This document shows positions 26,510-39,738 of a stretch of 64,000 bases of DNA, one piece after another. The stretch covers positions 1,434,037-1,498,036 of the forward strand of contig VZRR01012414.1 in the NCBI GenBank assembly GCA_013398015.1. Reading direction: 5' to 3'. The position numbers and the translations under genes were made by a program. The notes beneath the pieces are model-generated. The model ran no database searches, had not been told where the DNA came from, and worked only from the letters and a program-made list of their open reading frames with translations. Every line of letters begins with the position of its first letter. Positions within the stretch are counted from its first letter, which is position 1. The stretch is from Oreocharis arfaki (taxonomy: Eukaryota; Chordata; Aves; Passeriformes; Paramythiidae).

Positions 26510-26805
26510 TCCACTGCTGGGCTTCCCAGTACGAAGCAGACAGAGATTCACTGGATACAGTCTGGCAAAGGGCCAGGAGGATGACACAGGGATTGGAGCA
26601 TCTCTCATATGGACAGAGACTGAGAGAGCTGGGAATGTCCAGCATGGAGGAGAGAAAACTCAGGGGAATCTCAGCAATGTACATGAAAACCTGAAGGGAG
26701 GGTATAAGAAGCTGGAGCCAGGCTCTTTTCAGTGGTGCCCACTGACAGGACCACAGGCCATGGGAACGAACTGAAACACAGAAAGGTCCTTCTGAACATA
26801 ACGAA
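26510..26805 (+). mobile_element. CR1 LINE fragment (plus orientation)
   Basis: Matches the familiar end of CR1: a stretch like GGCTGGAGCATCTCTC.TATG.GGACAG.CTGAGAGAGCTGGG (26595-26635), then CATGGAGGAGAGAAAACTC and AAAACCTGAAGGGAGGGTATAAGAAGC, reading towards the 3' UTR of the LINE. It is 5'-truncated and heavily diverged, which is typical. The open frame of 122 codons over it (26406-26774) is not a CR1 protein frame, since this part of CR1 lies at or beyond the end of the reverse transcriptase. Confidence 0.85.
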
Positions 26806-29400
26806 ACCATATAAGAGCACACAGTTCTAAACAAGCCAGACACTGACAAAAAATATAAAATCACTGAGGTTAAACAGTCTTTTTACCTGGTATTTTTCAA
26901 ATCACTCACCAAAGCTGTGTTATATTTGAAATTCATCACCAGCAGAAGTAACCAGTGTGATGATAGCCTTGCCAAAGTCAATTAAAAACTGATCTGCAGA
27001 TAGATGTTAGTATTCACCCTATGTAAAGTACTCAAGCTTCTTGGCTTGCCTGAGGTCACTCATCTTCACAAGTGACTTGAAAATGTGCTCAGCTTACTCC
27101 ACCTAAATGAAGGCTTACCTTACCTGCAAACCCTGACATTTCGTGCATCACACTCTCTGAACCAGGACTGCAAAACATAGCCACGGCCAACCTGTCTGCA
27201 CAACACTGAACAAGTTCAGTTTCCACAGTCTGGGAATGAGCTGCCTCCTCAGTTCTGGCACCCACCAGTGAGCCCAGCTTTTCAGAAATGTCAGAGGGCA
27301 ACACAGACAGATCATAGACCAGGGAAAGTCAGCAACAGTCAAATTAACTCCATTCATTAATGAAACCTCTAGGAAAGAAGCTCAATTTCCATTCTGAAAC
27401 TGACAATTTGCTGGTCTGCTCTCAGCTCTACCAACACAATAAAGGGTGGTTGCATCTGAAAGTATGTCTTTTTCTAAATATAGCATTATTTACAAAGATA
27501 CTGGTTTGGCATACGTAACATCTTCAGATGGTTGCAACTAGAGATTGCAAAATGTTTATTGCTCTGCTGTTAAAACCTTATTCAAATTGTAGCATCTGAA
27601 GTCCAATGCAATATACTAGAACAGTGTAACCTGTTTCTTACAGGAAGCATAACAATGTGTGCAAAAAGATCCTCCTTCCCTCTCCTTCCATTCTACTTTT
27701 CTGATTTGGCCACATTCTGATTTGCGGCCCTCTTCTACAGCATGGCTTAAATTTTCTGCTTTCCTCTGCTACTGTCACTCTGGGTTGTGGTGGTGCCAAC
27801 CAGAGAATTAAATCCCCAGCAGAGGGATGATGGCACATGGTATGCGCGAGTGGGCTTAATGGAAGGCAGAGACACCTTGCTGGCTGTCTCTTGCTTCCCA
27901 TCCATTGGCACCCCACAAGCCATGCCACCCAGCACATCCATGCTGTTAGTCCCAGAGCTGCGCAGCCGTCACCCACTTGCCATTCATGCTACAGCTGTAA
28001 AGGCCCCTGCTGTGACCATCCTGCGTACCTCAGAAGGAGGCTGAAAATACAGAACTCCTCACTTCAGTGAGAATATCAATTAACATTAAACCTTAAATAA
28101 GCTTCCACCTCTGCTTAACTGAACAGTCAAGAGTCATTCCTCAGCAACACAGGACAAGCTGAAATAAAATGCTAATACGCTAATGCTAATATGAACAGAC
28201 ACGGCCTCTTCCAACCTATCCATTCACAAACAGGTGCTGTTGTTGAGACCACATCACAAAGCTCTTGCACCTGTACAAAAAATAGTTTAGGCAAGCAAAA
28301 TCTTCTGTTAGGTATTAACAGGTGTGGGGTCACAGCAAGAGGTAGATACAGACTCAAAATGTACCACATTTTCTAGACGTAAGATATTTTCAATTGCCAG
28401 AGAACAGAGCTGCAGCAAAATCTAAAAGGAACGTGGCAAACAGAGTTAATGTGTGTCTGTGTATAAAAATCATTATGCCTCAAATATCAAATTAATCTCT
28501 TAAAAATTATTAACATGGATAATTTATCAATTTCTAGTAGCCTATTCACTTTAACACAGAGTTAGTTTTAAGAGTTACGGCTATCAGCACACGACAAAAT
28601 AGGCATTTCCTATCTAGGAACCAGAATCAGTTCTTTATGCCCTACTGGTAGATCAATTATGTATTAGAGCTGCTGCTGCTTGACTTTTAATCCACATTAG
28701 TTCACAGACCTTGAGCAAATTTGATGTTACCATATTAAAAAGAGAAGCACTAGGATATGTTATACATAAACAAAAAAGAAAACAGATCAAGCAAGAGATC
28801 AATTAATCAGTCAGATGCTGGCAATGAGGGGATGGGCTGCCTACTGCCAGCACACAGGGAAATAAGAAACACACAGATAAATCATTTAAATTTCCTTAAA
28901 TGTAATTAAATCCAACCTGGAATGGGAAAATAAGGCCATTTGTAACAAGTTTCTTTGTTAACCTAATTTTTGGCAATTCAGACAAAGAAATTTGCTGATG
29001 TGTATATATGTGAACAGTGCAGTACTAGAGACCTATAATACCTCTTCTCATCCTGAATAAACAACACTTCCAGCCACATTCTAGATATCAGACACCAGCT
29101 GTATGCTTAGCCATTTAAAAATCCTGGCTGTGTATTTACTGAAATAGATCATTTAAAGCAGTACTCCAGTCAGCTCTGCTCATTTTGGAGCCTGGCTGAT
29201 AAATCTTAACATGTAGCCGAAGCATTAAAAAATCTTCCATTTTCTGAGCCCAAATTCCTGCATCATCATATCCACTACAGTCTTTCAGCACTAAAATTAA
29301 AAGCAGCATGAATATTTAAGTGTTCTGTGACAAGAATGCAGCAGCTAAATCTGCCAGTATACAAAATGCAAAGGCTACCTTAGAATTTGAGTTCACTGGA

Positions 29401-29460
29401 TGGAGGGAGGGAAGGAAGATAGATGTAAAAAAAAAAAAAGAAAAAAAAGCAGGGGGGAAA
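29401..29460. repeat. purine-rich low-complexity tract
   Basis: GGAGGGAGGGAAGGAAG, then A13, G, A8, then GCAGGGGGGAAA. An all-purine run of this kind is slippage-prone simple sequence in intron 2. Confidence 0.85.
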
Positions 29461-32400
29461 TTATCTCAGAATGCTTGCTAGCTATTGCTGCTGCCCTAGG
29501 AGCTGTAGTTTGAGTGCTCTAAGCTTCCATTTCCTTAAAAGACAATGTTATTTGGTTGAAATATTTTTTCCTACACTGCACAACAGTCTCTCCTGGAGAC
29601 AGGAACAGATACAGCCTAGAGGAAAATGGGGATATGAGGTGTCTGAATGCTCCACTCAACACTGGCAGCTTTCCCAAAATTAAACACTTCTGTTTTGACC
29701 ACTTCTGTTTTACCTTTTCAAATAAAAAAAATCTCTACAAGGGTGACATTTCACATAAACATTTTCTTTTAGTCTTTATGAAAAATCTGTGATTGTTCTT
29801 AGCAAGGATGTAGAGTCATAGCTTATAATGTTTCTGTTTAATTTTTTAGAAGAACTATATAGTGCCTTTGTTTTTGTGGATAAAAATGCAGCATCTTGGA
29901 GCTATTCTAACAGATTTCATTCTGTTACTTGCTATGGTCATACACAACACAAGCTCATGCCAGGATAAGAAATTGAATTTCATGCAGATCTGATACGGAG
30001 AGTTATGTGATGAAATAAATCACAGCCAAGCACAGTCTTGTGTGTCCCAAGACACCCTCAGTATTAAAACTGATTGCTTTGTTATTTTAAGCCATTACAT
30101 TGCTACAAATTCCATTGCCCAGTGCTGTGACTGTGACAGACCTCCCCTGCAAAGTGAGACCATGCAGAATAACCTCCAGGCGGAACCCAAAGCGATGCCC
30201 AATGGTTGTTGGCACTTCAGTAATTGGTTCCTCTCCTCCAGCTCAACTCTGCCCCAAAGTTCCAGCACAACTGAACAGTTGGTGTGCTCACTGAAGCTGC
30301 CAGGTTTCAGCAGGAAAAAAGCAACAAAGGGTCTTGACCACTTCTAGTTGTATAAAGTCCCACAGTGCCATTGTAGATGGAGAAGCATTAACCTCAACAA
30401 CTTGGTCAAGTAACAGCTCGAGGAATCTCCTTCTGCCTATCTAAGCTCTCTCTATACTTTCAGCTGACTCCAGCGTTTTTACAGCAGCATTCAACTGCCT
30501 CAAAGTGTCATCAAGAACTGGAAAACACCAGACTCAACAACTTATCTGATGCAAGATGTGATCGTGTCATCACTACAAATGTTATAAGGGTTAATAGCAA
30601 GTGGGTCTGATGAGCTTGACTAACTCTGTGACATTCCAGTCCTGCTACACCAACCAGCCTGCAGGGGTGAGTGCAAAGATCTCCAAAGCGATGTTCTTCA
30701 CATACAGCTCACTCACTCAAACTCACCATGGGCTTGCACTAATCTGATTCTATTGGGTGTACTCCATCATTTCTGACTACAGAGACAGGCCTTTCCCTAA
30801 TAAAATGTACCATAAGAAATAACAAGATACACAAAATAACATTCTACAAAATCCCAAGCAGCATCTATACTGCACAATTAACAGCATCCAGAAACACTCA
30901 TGGAGGAGAAACTCAATTATCTGTACTGTGAAACTGTCAGAGTAAGTCATAGCCATGGTCCCTCTCCCAAACAATTTGGAAGGTAAACAGAAATCAAGCA
31001 CCATTTCCAAAATGACCTTTGAATGCAGCAATCTGCTTAGGCTAACAAAAATAGTAATAGTCAGGACACAGCCACTACAGCAGAAGGAAGCAGCCCTGGG
31101 CATGTCTGTTTTATTAGTACATAGTTACACTCTCTTAGAGATGTTCTCCACTGACAGCTGCCCATTATAAACCAGCAAGAAACTCAAGAAAACATGAAAC
31201 AATTTTAAATTATTGCACCTCATACAAAACAAATATATTCACTTTCAAACGTTAGCTATGGATGTTTAAGATTCTATTCATTACACAGATTAAACCTTTT
31301 AAATACCATTAATTAAACAGAGTGGGTACTCAAGCACCATGAGATGTTTTTGTCCACTACAGTGACCTCTACTGAATAGCTTTTTTTTACAAAAATTAGT
31401 ATCACACAAAAGCTTCTGTTCATACCATCTGTTGAAATTTTTATTGTCCATATTATGTATAGTCTGAAATGGTGACTAGAAATGGCTGCAAGATATAAAC
31501 AATTCTCCATGCAAAATATGTATCATTATTACTTTCTTAGCCATCATGTCTTCAGCATCCCAATTCCTTTTCAACAGCACTGAGCAATGTACTGCCATTT
31601 ATATTTAAGGTAAGTTATAATTAATTAATTAAGTTCTGTCCATATTCCCATTAACTCAGCAGGCAACTCAAAGGTTTCAACCAAGAACCATGGGATCAGT
31701 AACAACATTTGGTACATGGGGAAAGTGAGGGAGGAGAGCCCAAATCTGAAGATCAGTCACAAGTGAAGAACACCAGAGCTCACTGATCAGCAGATCTGGT
31801 GAGAGCATGCATGGGTTTTGGAGAACCAAAGCTAGAGCAACATAACTGCCTCTGAGGAGCTGCACTGTGCATCAGATGACAATCAAGTCCAGTCTGAGTA
31901 CACAACTAATAAAGCCAAAGTAAATAAAGTCCACATGCAGGGTTGTAAATGTTGATGATAATAACTATTTCTGGTAGTCTTAAAGAGTAACTCATCTGGG
32001 CTATGTGATTCTCCTTTTTCAAGACAATATACCTGTCTGAAAACAGTTGTCCACTACTGAGTATCTATTGAATGCTTTTTCTGTATAAGAGGCTTCATAA
32101 GCATATAATAAAAACAACTTATTCCCTATCATCAGCAGGGTGAACAGCACGACCCAAGTAGGACTAGGAGCTGGGCTAACAGACAAGCTGAATTCATACT
32201 AAATAAAAAATGTGATCAAGACCTTTGCATGGTTTTGCATTTCACAGAGAAAAAAAATCGATTTACAAGCATTTTATACTTCTGAAATAAAACTCTCCCT
32301 TAATTGTGTTGGTTTTCTTTGATACTAACGTAAATCCAGACGATGTGTTCACAAAAAACTTAATTATCTTTTCTACAACACTATTGTTAAACGAGTGTTG

Positions 32401-35400
32401 ACGGATAAATATAACTCAGCATCAGTGCAAAGACCTTACGATGTGTATTCCAACAGAGCAAAAAGTTTACAAAATAGAAGCATTGTTGCACAATCAGCAG
32501 GCTGTAAGTAGTTTTGTATAGTCCGCACAAGCTATGATTCTTCCCCAATCCATACCTATCACACTGGCATGTGCTTTTCAGTACTACACAAAGCAGTAAC
32601 AAGTGCGGACGCTATTTTCTATCAAAGTGTGTGCACAAGTACACGCATCATCTACAACTGCTGCAGATGAAAAGCATTTCCAGCGAGGATCATACTGCAT
32701 TGCCCTGGACATGGCTCCCAGCCAGGTAGGGAAGATATTTTCCCTTCAAATGAAAAATAATTAAATAATGCCTGAAGCAAGAATCAAACCAGTAGTCAAA
32801 ATTCTGAAATTCAAGCAAGTAACTCTCTGTCCAACCTGGCAGGCCTAGCTTTGTTTAAATCCACATCAAATTGACACCAACTCTGATGATCTCCATGACA
32901 GGCGACCGCTGCCAACTCTCCAAAGCTGCAGGGCTTTGGAAGCGCAGGAGGCTGCACCAGAGCTTGCAGGAGCATGAAGATGGGCACAGAGAAAAAAGAG
33001 AAAACACAAAGACACAGAAAGACAACAGTATCATGGAAAGTTTGGATCTCCTGCATTGGACCATCTTGTCTAGCTCAAGACGAAATAGAGTTTGGGTCAG
33101 TTTTGGTGAAAGTCACCTCTACACTCACTGCAGGTAACCACTGAGCCTTTTCTGCAAGGATGGAGAGCAGCATTCATCACTTTAAATGTGTTAAATGAAA
33201 ATCTGATTGTTAAAACTAATTAAAGATATTTAAAAGCCAGGTTTGACTCACTGTTATGTAACACTAAGGGAAATTAAATCTATTTTAGGACTCTGAAAAT
33301 GAGGGCAAAAGGAATGGCGCATACAAACACGAGCCTCTATCTCCAAGTCCCACTTCACAGCCTGGACATCTTCCAGCCTCAACACACTCACCTGTTACCT
33401 GGGAAACAACATGGAAATCTGACTTTCCAGCACCAACTCCTCTAATTCTATGCCTGATGACATTTTCTTGCAGTGACAGCTCCTATTTTCACCCCTCCTG
33501 CTCCTTCTCATTAACATATAAATGCATTACAGTACACTTCATTCTAAAATAACTTGCTGTTCATCCCATTTCTATTTTACAGTTAATGCTCAAGAAACAG
33601 GATGCCCTCAGCTGCAGCATTATCCATCCTCTCTGCCTTCTCCCCAGTCTCCCTAATCCATGCCAACTGTCCTCCCCAAGTTTCAACGCTCACCTTTCAC
33701 CATCCCACAGACTTCAGTGCTTATTCCTTGCTCACTTCACACCGAACATCATCCCTAGAGAACTCTGTTTTCATATGAGCATTTCAGTGTCATTCCTGTG
33801 CCAATATGCACATAACCTCAACTCGTGTCTTCCACTGCCAAGCCTGACCTGTCATTACTACTTGTCTGAAAGCTCACTAACAGCACTAAGCTCAAACTCA
33901 TTCAGTTTTTATTTTCTCTAGTGTTGCAGTGATCCTCACAAAGCACACAGGCAGCAAACTCACAGCCCTGGGTTTATCTATAAACACCTGTTCTCCTGCA
34001 ACACCACAGCTGCTTCTGCAAGACCAACACTTACCATGTCTTTCCACATACAATGTTGAGGGGAACCTGACCCAGTCACCTTTAATACCCTACCGCCACA
34101 TTTTGCGCTGCCTGAAAGCTATTCTATCTAAGGGCTGGGGTTTTTTTTAATCAATATGGGTTTGATGAGCCCAGGGCTGTGAATTTCAGCCCATGTTGAA
34201 AGGACCAAACCCAAGAGAAAAAAGACAGGAGCACATCACCCACGTAATAAAAGCAAAATGGAAACCAGACTGACACTATTTGGGTGACGAGAATTGTGAT
34301 CTGTGTGAATCCTGACCGAATTCCTTTCTAAGTTTTTATCATGTGTTGAAAAGAAAATCAAGGCTCTGAACAAGGAGGGGTAAGAGAAGCTAGCAACACC
34401 TGGCCCAATATGATGCACTAATAGCAAAAACATTCATTTTGAAACCATCTGCTTTGCAGCAAAACATGTCTTCTGCAATACAATATGTGAGTCAAAGCAG
34501 ATTATGCCCGGGGTTCACTGCAGAACATGGAAAAAAGCAAGTTATCCCAAACCAACCCCCCCATCAGACTGCGATTGATGCAAGGTCAGGAATGCCAAAT
34601 AAAAAGCTGAACAGCATGCCAGGACTCCACTCACTCCATCCGGCCTTACCTCAGGAAGAGGGACAGATGGTGCCAGTGACTCAGAAGAACGCCAAAAGGC
34701 TCTCATCTCACAGCAATAACCTATGTCCCAGCCCCGTGACAGTCTGTCATCCAAGCAAATGGTATTTTTCAAGGACACAAGTGTGAACTTGGTGCTGGTA
34801 GGAAAACATGACAGAGTGCTCTCACAGACAACCTCTCTTTTTGCGACCTGGGCAAAGATAATTCTATTCTGCAGTTTCACCTGTGTGCTCCTCTGTGTGA
34901 GAAGGCAGGACTTCGGGTAATAATGCCTGGCAACATAAATTACAGCTTAGTGTACTTCTTCTGACTAATTTTAAATTGTCAAAAACCTTTCCAGGAATAA
35001 AAAGCCTCTGGGAAAGCATAAAAGATTTGTGAGCAAGACTTCATAACCTTAAAGGAAATCAATCCCAACTTTAAAATCTGTAAAAAAAACCCCCAAAAAA
35101 CATATCCTCCAGATTCTGTTTTTCTATGTTCTGTTTTTTTTCAATTACTGCATTTGCAAAAGAGCACAAAGTAGTTGTAGGTCTGTTCCCTACCTCTTTA
35201 ATTTCTTCCATTTGCAAAGTGCAAAATTATGGCTTCCCATTTCTACTTTAGGAAAAAAAATTGCTATTATACTTCTTTTCCCTAAAAGCAGGCACTGAGA
35301 GAACAAATGCAGAGAAACACTGGCTCAACATCTGGTCCCATACGGGAGGCACGACTGATTTAGGACAAACAGAGAGGGGACAGAGCTTTGCATTGGTAGA

Positions 35401-38400
35401 TCAAGACCTGGGCAGAAATGAACTTCTGAGACCTGTGCCAGTAACAGCTCCTACGATGGCATTCTTAGAGGCACAATGCTGTAATGACATAAGCACATTA
35501 AGCTTCATGAGGAAGAATAGTTTTCTCCTATTAGACAAAACAGCACAGAATGAGACAGTTACATATTGGCCCAAACTGCTATTTTGGGGAGCTGTTCCAC
35601 AACAAAAGCTTTACATTGCAGCTTTATGTCTGTTACGACACAGGTACTTCTACTCTTCCAGGCTCAGCTCAGTACACCAAACACTTGGGGGCTTGTCAGT
35701 ATCAACTCAGTTTCTATTTGCCCTCCCAACTCAGAGCTGTTTCTCAAAAGTTGTTTCTGCTTCACATGGGCCCCAAAGTACTCTGCCCTCTGTCCCCTTC
35801 TTTTTTTCCCATGTGTCAGTCTGAGCGTGAGTTCACACATCACCTCTGTGCTAGTAGCTCACACTGAGATATCTCCAGCGCCCCTCTGCACAATAATTTA
35901 AACTTGCAGTGTGTTGCTCTAAGAAATGTCCAGCTAAAGCCCAATGTAGCAAGAAAGAGGTCCTAAACTTGCCTTACCTCCATTCTCGAACCTTGCACAT
36001 GACAGAGCTGAGTCATTCATCATAGTCAGGCCTTGTCATACTTGATTTCAGCTGCTCTCAAGCCCCACGCATCTCACCTCTCTTTACATTCTGCAAATTC
36101 TCCTTTCATGGTGCTGGCTAGACAATGTAAGTGGCTGAGACTGTGCTCACCAATGCAGCAAATTATCTTTTTTTTTCCCCGAAAACACAGAAGTGTGCCT
36201 TTCCTGTTTTTCAAGGAAGATACCAGTGCTGCAGATGCACGTTTTTCAATCTCAGGCCTCATGTCTGCTTTCCTAGCCTGTGATTTAATGAAAGATTAAA
36301 GACTAGCTTGTGAACGTTCACCACGGCAACTGCTGATGTCATTGGGAACTGGATTCCCAGTCAGGGCTTAAAGAAAGATGAAGACCATATTGATAATTGA
36401 CAATATTTCTGACATTATTCATCTAGCTAATTAAGCCACAACTCCATGCCGCTACATATGCTCAAAACTGAATGAAGAGAAGATGTAGCACCATTAATAT
36501 GCTTCACTATTGGTGTTACATAAATTTAGCCCCCAGAAATTAACTGTTCATGGAAGGTGTAGATTATTTACTACTTTCTTATGAAGCAGCAGTAAAACAG
36601 AATTATTCATGCATCTACTTCATGATGCCATGCCTTTAATAATCCTACCGAAGAAAAAGTATGTGCATTCTTCCTCAGAAAGTGAACCTAAGTGTTGCAT
36701 CCCACGTGCCATAAAAGAAAGCAAGATTTTTATTCATTTAATTGCAAGCACATTCAAGCATTGAAGGAAAGGAGACACATTGACAGCCTGGACAGCTTTG
36801 CCTGTAATCATTGCCATGTTTGCCATCCTTTAGAGAAGAGGTAAAACTTTCATCTATGTATAAACACAAGAACAAAAAAGCACATTCAAAGTAACCAATG
36901 TGTACATTTGTTTCCCCTCTCTTTCTGAAACAAGTCACTGCTGAAATGCCTTCATGGCATTTGTTGCTTGCTCCGTCCTCCTACAGCAGCCCAAAAGCAA
37001 TGCACTGATGGGCCGGCAGCCCATAGCATGGAGATACACCCAGTAAAGGAGAATGTCTGCCACAAAACCATAATTTTCAGGGATGGTGAATAAGGGGCTG
37101 TTCAGGACTTCAGCAGATTTCATGAGGAAAACATGCAATTAGAGGAGGAAGCAAAGGTCCATTACACAGATTTAAAGAAACACCAGCACTAAGTACAAAC
37201 AGTTATACTTTATGTATCTACTATGATCACAAGTATTTTGATGACAGGAATGAGAATGGAGGTAGACAGACATCTTCTCCCTGCATTTAAGTGAAAGCCA
37301 TGAGACCTGGAACTGTGCCCGAGTGCTGGACACACAGCCAAGAGTCTCTGCACTTCTGCTACACAGTGTGGCTGCCATCCTCATTACAGAAAAAGGGTAA
37401 GGTTGTCAAAGGGGAGCTCTTAAAAGAAGACATTTACAGTCCACATATGAAACTAAAACCATCTACCAAGAAGATTTAATGGGACAGAGTATCAAGAGGA
37501 CAAAGAAAAAAATATATAGTAAGGCTCACCTTGCATGTAAGATGCTGCTTAATTTGACTTCATTCCTACAGCTTAAAGCAAGAACACACAAGGTCCAAGA
37601 TGTTCCCATAGATCTTCAAATAAATTCATTCTTAACTGGCTTTCACACAGCTGTCTTTAAAGGCTTGTGTGCTACTTTCATTTGATACTGCATTGATTTT
37701 CTCTGAAGTTTCCTCCTACCATGGCTACCCTGATCAATTAGTGTGCTATAAATAGAGCAGTCAGATTCTTTTCACTGGTCTCATTAAATTGCACTCCCGC
37801 TGAATTTCTGTGGAGAGCAGAATTGGATCATACTGATGATGTCCTAGGGTTTTCCAGAGAAAATCAATTGCTCCATATTCCTAACAAAATGCTTTGAAAA
37901 GCGTGACCCAATGGATCTCAGCTAATGCCCAAAACATATGTCAAACCTTGCTTGCAATTCTGCATCTCTAAATCCCTGAAAGATAAAGGATGAGAAAATA
38001 AGTGGTTAAGAGGCTCAGCCAGCTTCTCACTGATACATAATCCCTCATCAATCACAACTATTTAACTGCATCCCCTCATAATGGAAACATGTTGCTGGAG
38101 GTATGCAGTTAACCCCTATAATTCTTCTGCAAAGTGAATTTAGAATTTGAGGAAGAACACAGTCTGAAGGCACACTTGGCGCCTGTCAAAGTCACCATGT
38201 AATGGTGGTATGCTTACTGACTAAAACTTATATTATCCGATAATATCTGGTGCTATGATATAGGTTAGTTATTGCAGATGTGTGACAGCTATGATTTCAA
38301 AAATGTTAATCTTTATTTTCTAATGGTTCATCAGTATAGCTCTTAAAAAATTTGATTTAGAGATGACATTTTACTCCATGAGATTGATAAAAGCCATAAA

Positions 38401-39724
38401 ATAGGACTTGGAATTGTTTATTTGAAACATGTCAAAATCTAAACTGAAGAGCAGCTTTTATGTCTAACTTCACCCTGCCCTATCCTTTCATAATTATCCT
38501 GTCTTCTCCTAACATCCTTAGTGTTCTCTTTTCTCCTCTGTTAAGCACTATCCTTCAAAATCTTTTCCATCTTCCTCTCAAAATAAATCTACATTTTTAC
38601 CATATACTCCTCCACAGGTTGAAAATCCCTGCAAAGCCTGGGTTTATAACCGCACTTGAACTACTGAATGTAGCCAGTGCTTCTACATGGACTCACTGTG
38701 TCTGGAGCATAATCCATCGGCTTTCTGCATAAAGACCAGAAAGATCCATTGCAGGTTTCAGAGGACTGACTGTACCTTGCAAAGACTTCATGAGGAAAAT
38801 GCTGGAGGACTACCAGTACTTGATGATTTTCCCTAGGTTCTTTATACTTTGCATGGTGGCCTTCAGCCAGAAGATTCAGCGCTCTAAATTGTACTTTCAG
38901 TCAAATAGCTCAGCATGAGATGAAGGCACATCTCAACAAACTCAGAAGCTTTTGTAGGTAATAAGGCACATTCAGTGCAGTGTCAGGTAAGAATTAATGA
39001 AAACTGCAATTGAAACACACTTACAGGGAGGCACTCCCTTGAATCACAGCAGAATCACTTTCTCCTTCCAGAAAATGTTTTTAATGGTGGAAGTGGCTAA
39101 GGGTTGAAAACCAGTTCTTCTCAGAAAGGAAACCCTACCCCAAAAGATTCTAACAGCTATAAAGGATTCCTGAGAATGAACTGAAAAGAGCAGGAAAATA
39201 TCAAATACATTTGGAAACACAATCTTTATTCACCGATTAAGACTGCATTTTCCAGTGACACTGCGTGATATCAGAGTCAGTCCTATAAAATAAGGGAGAG
39301 GAATACACATTTTGTAGTCAAAACCTATACTGTGAGGGACGACATAAAACGTAACCCAAAAAAACAAGCAAGCACCTTGGCATAGCCAGAACTGTGCTGG
39401 GGGAGATGCACACATGAGGCTTTCTCAGCGTCACGAGCTGGAGTGAAATGCTTTTTTTTTTCGATTGAATGTAAATTTATTTTCCTCAGAAAGGACGATA
39501 TGTTCAGCCACCTCAGATTTCAGTCCATATCTATGTTTAGATATTCATTATGTGTAAACAAAACATTACTACTCAATTCTTTTTATTACAGAAAACACTG
39601 GCAAAGATTTAAAGCACTATTTTCATATTCCACATAATAAGAAGAGATTTTTTTTAGGAACTTATTCTGATCTTTGCGAAATATGCAGGAAAAGACTGCA
39701 GAAATGCTTTTTGGGAGAGGGAGA

Positions 39725-39738
39725 TTTTTTTTTTTTTT
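39725..39738. repeat. T14 homopolymer
   Basis: Fourteen T on the plus strand in CLVS2 intron 2; no retroposon body was recognised next to it. Confidence 0.85.

Noticed and set aside
26406..26864. 122- and 127-codon frames on opposite strands
   Set aside because: They overlay a CR1 3' fragment, beyond or out of frame with its reverse transcriptase.
27638..28070. Cluster of frames on both strands with Pro/Cys-rich peptides
   Set aside because: Local G+C rise leaves several frames open; no domain, splice signal or processed-pseudogene resemblance was seen.
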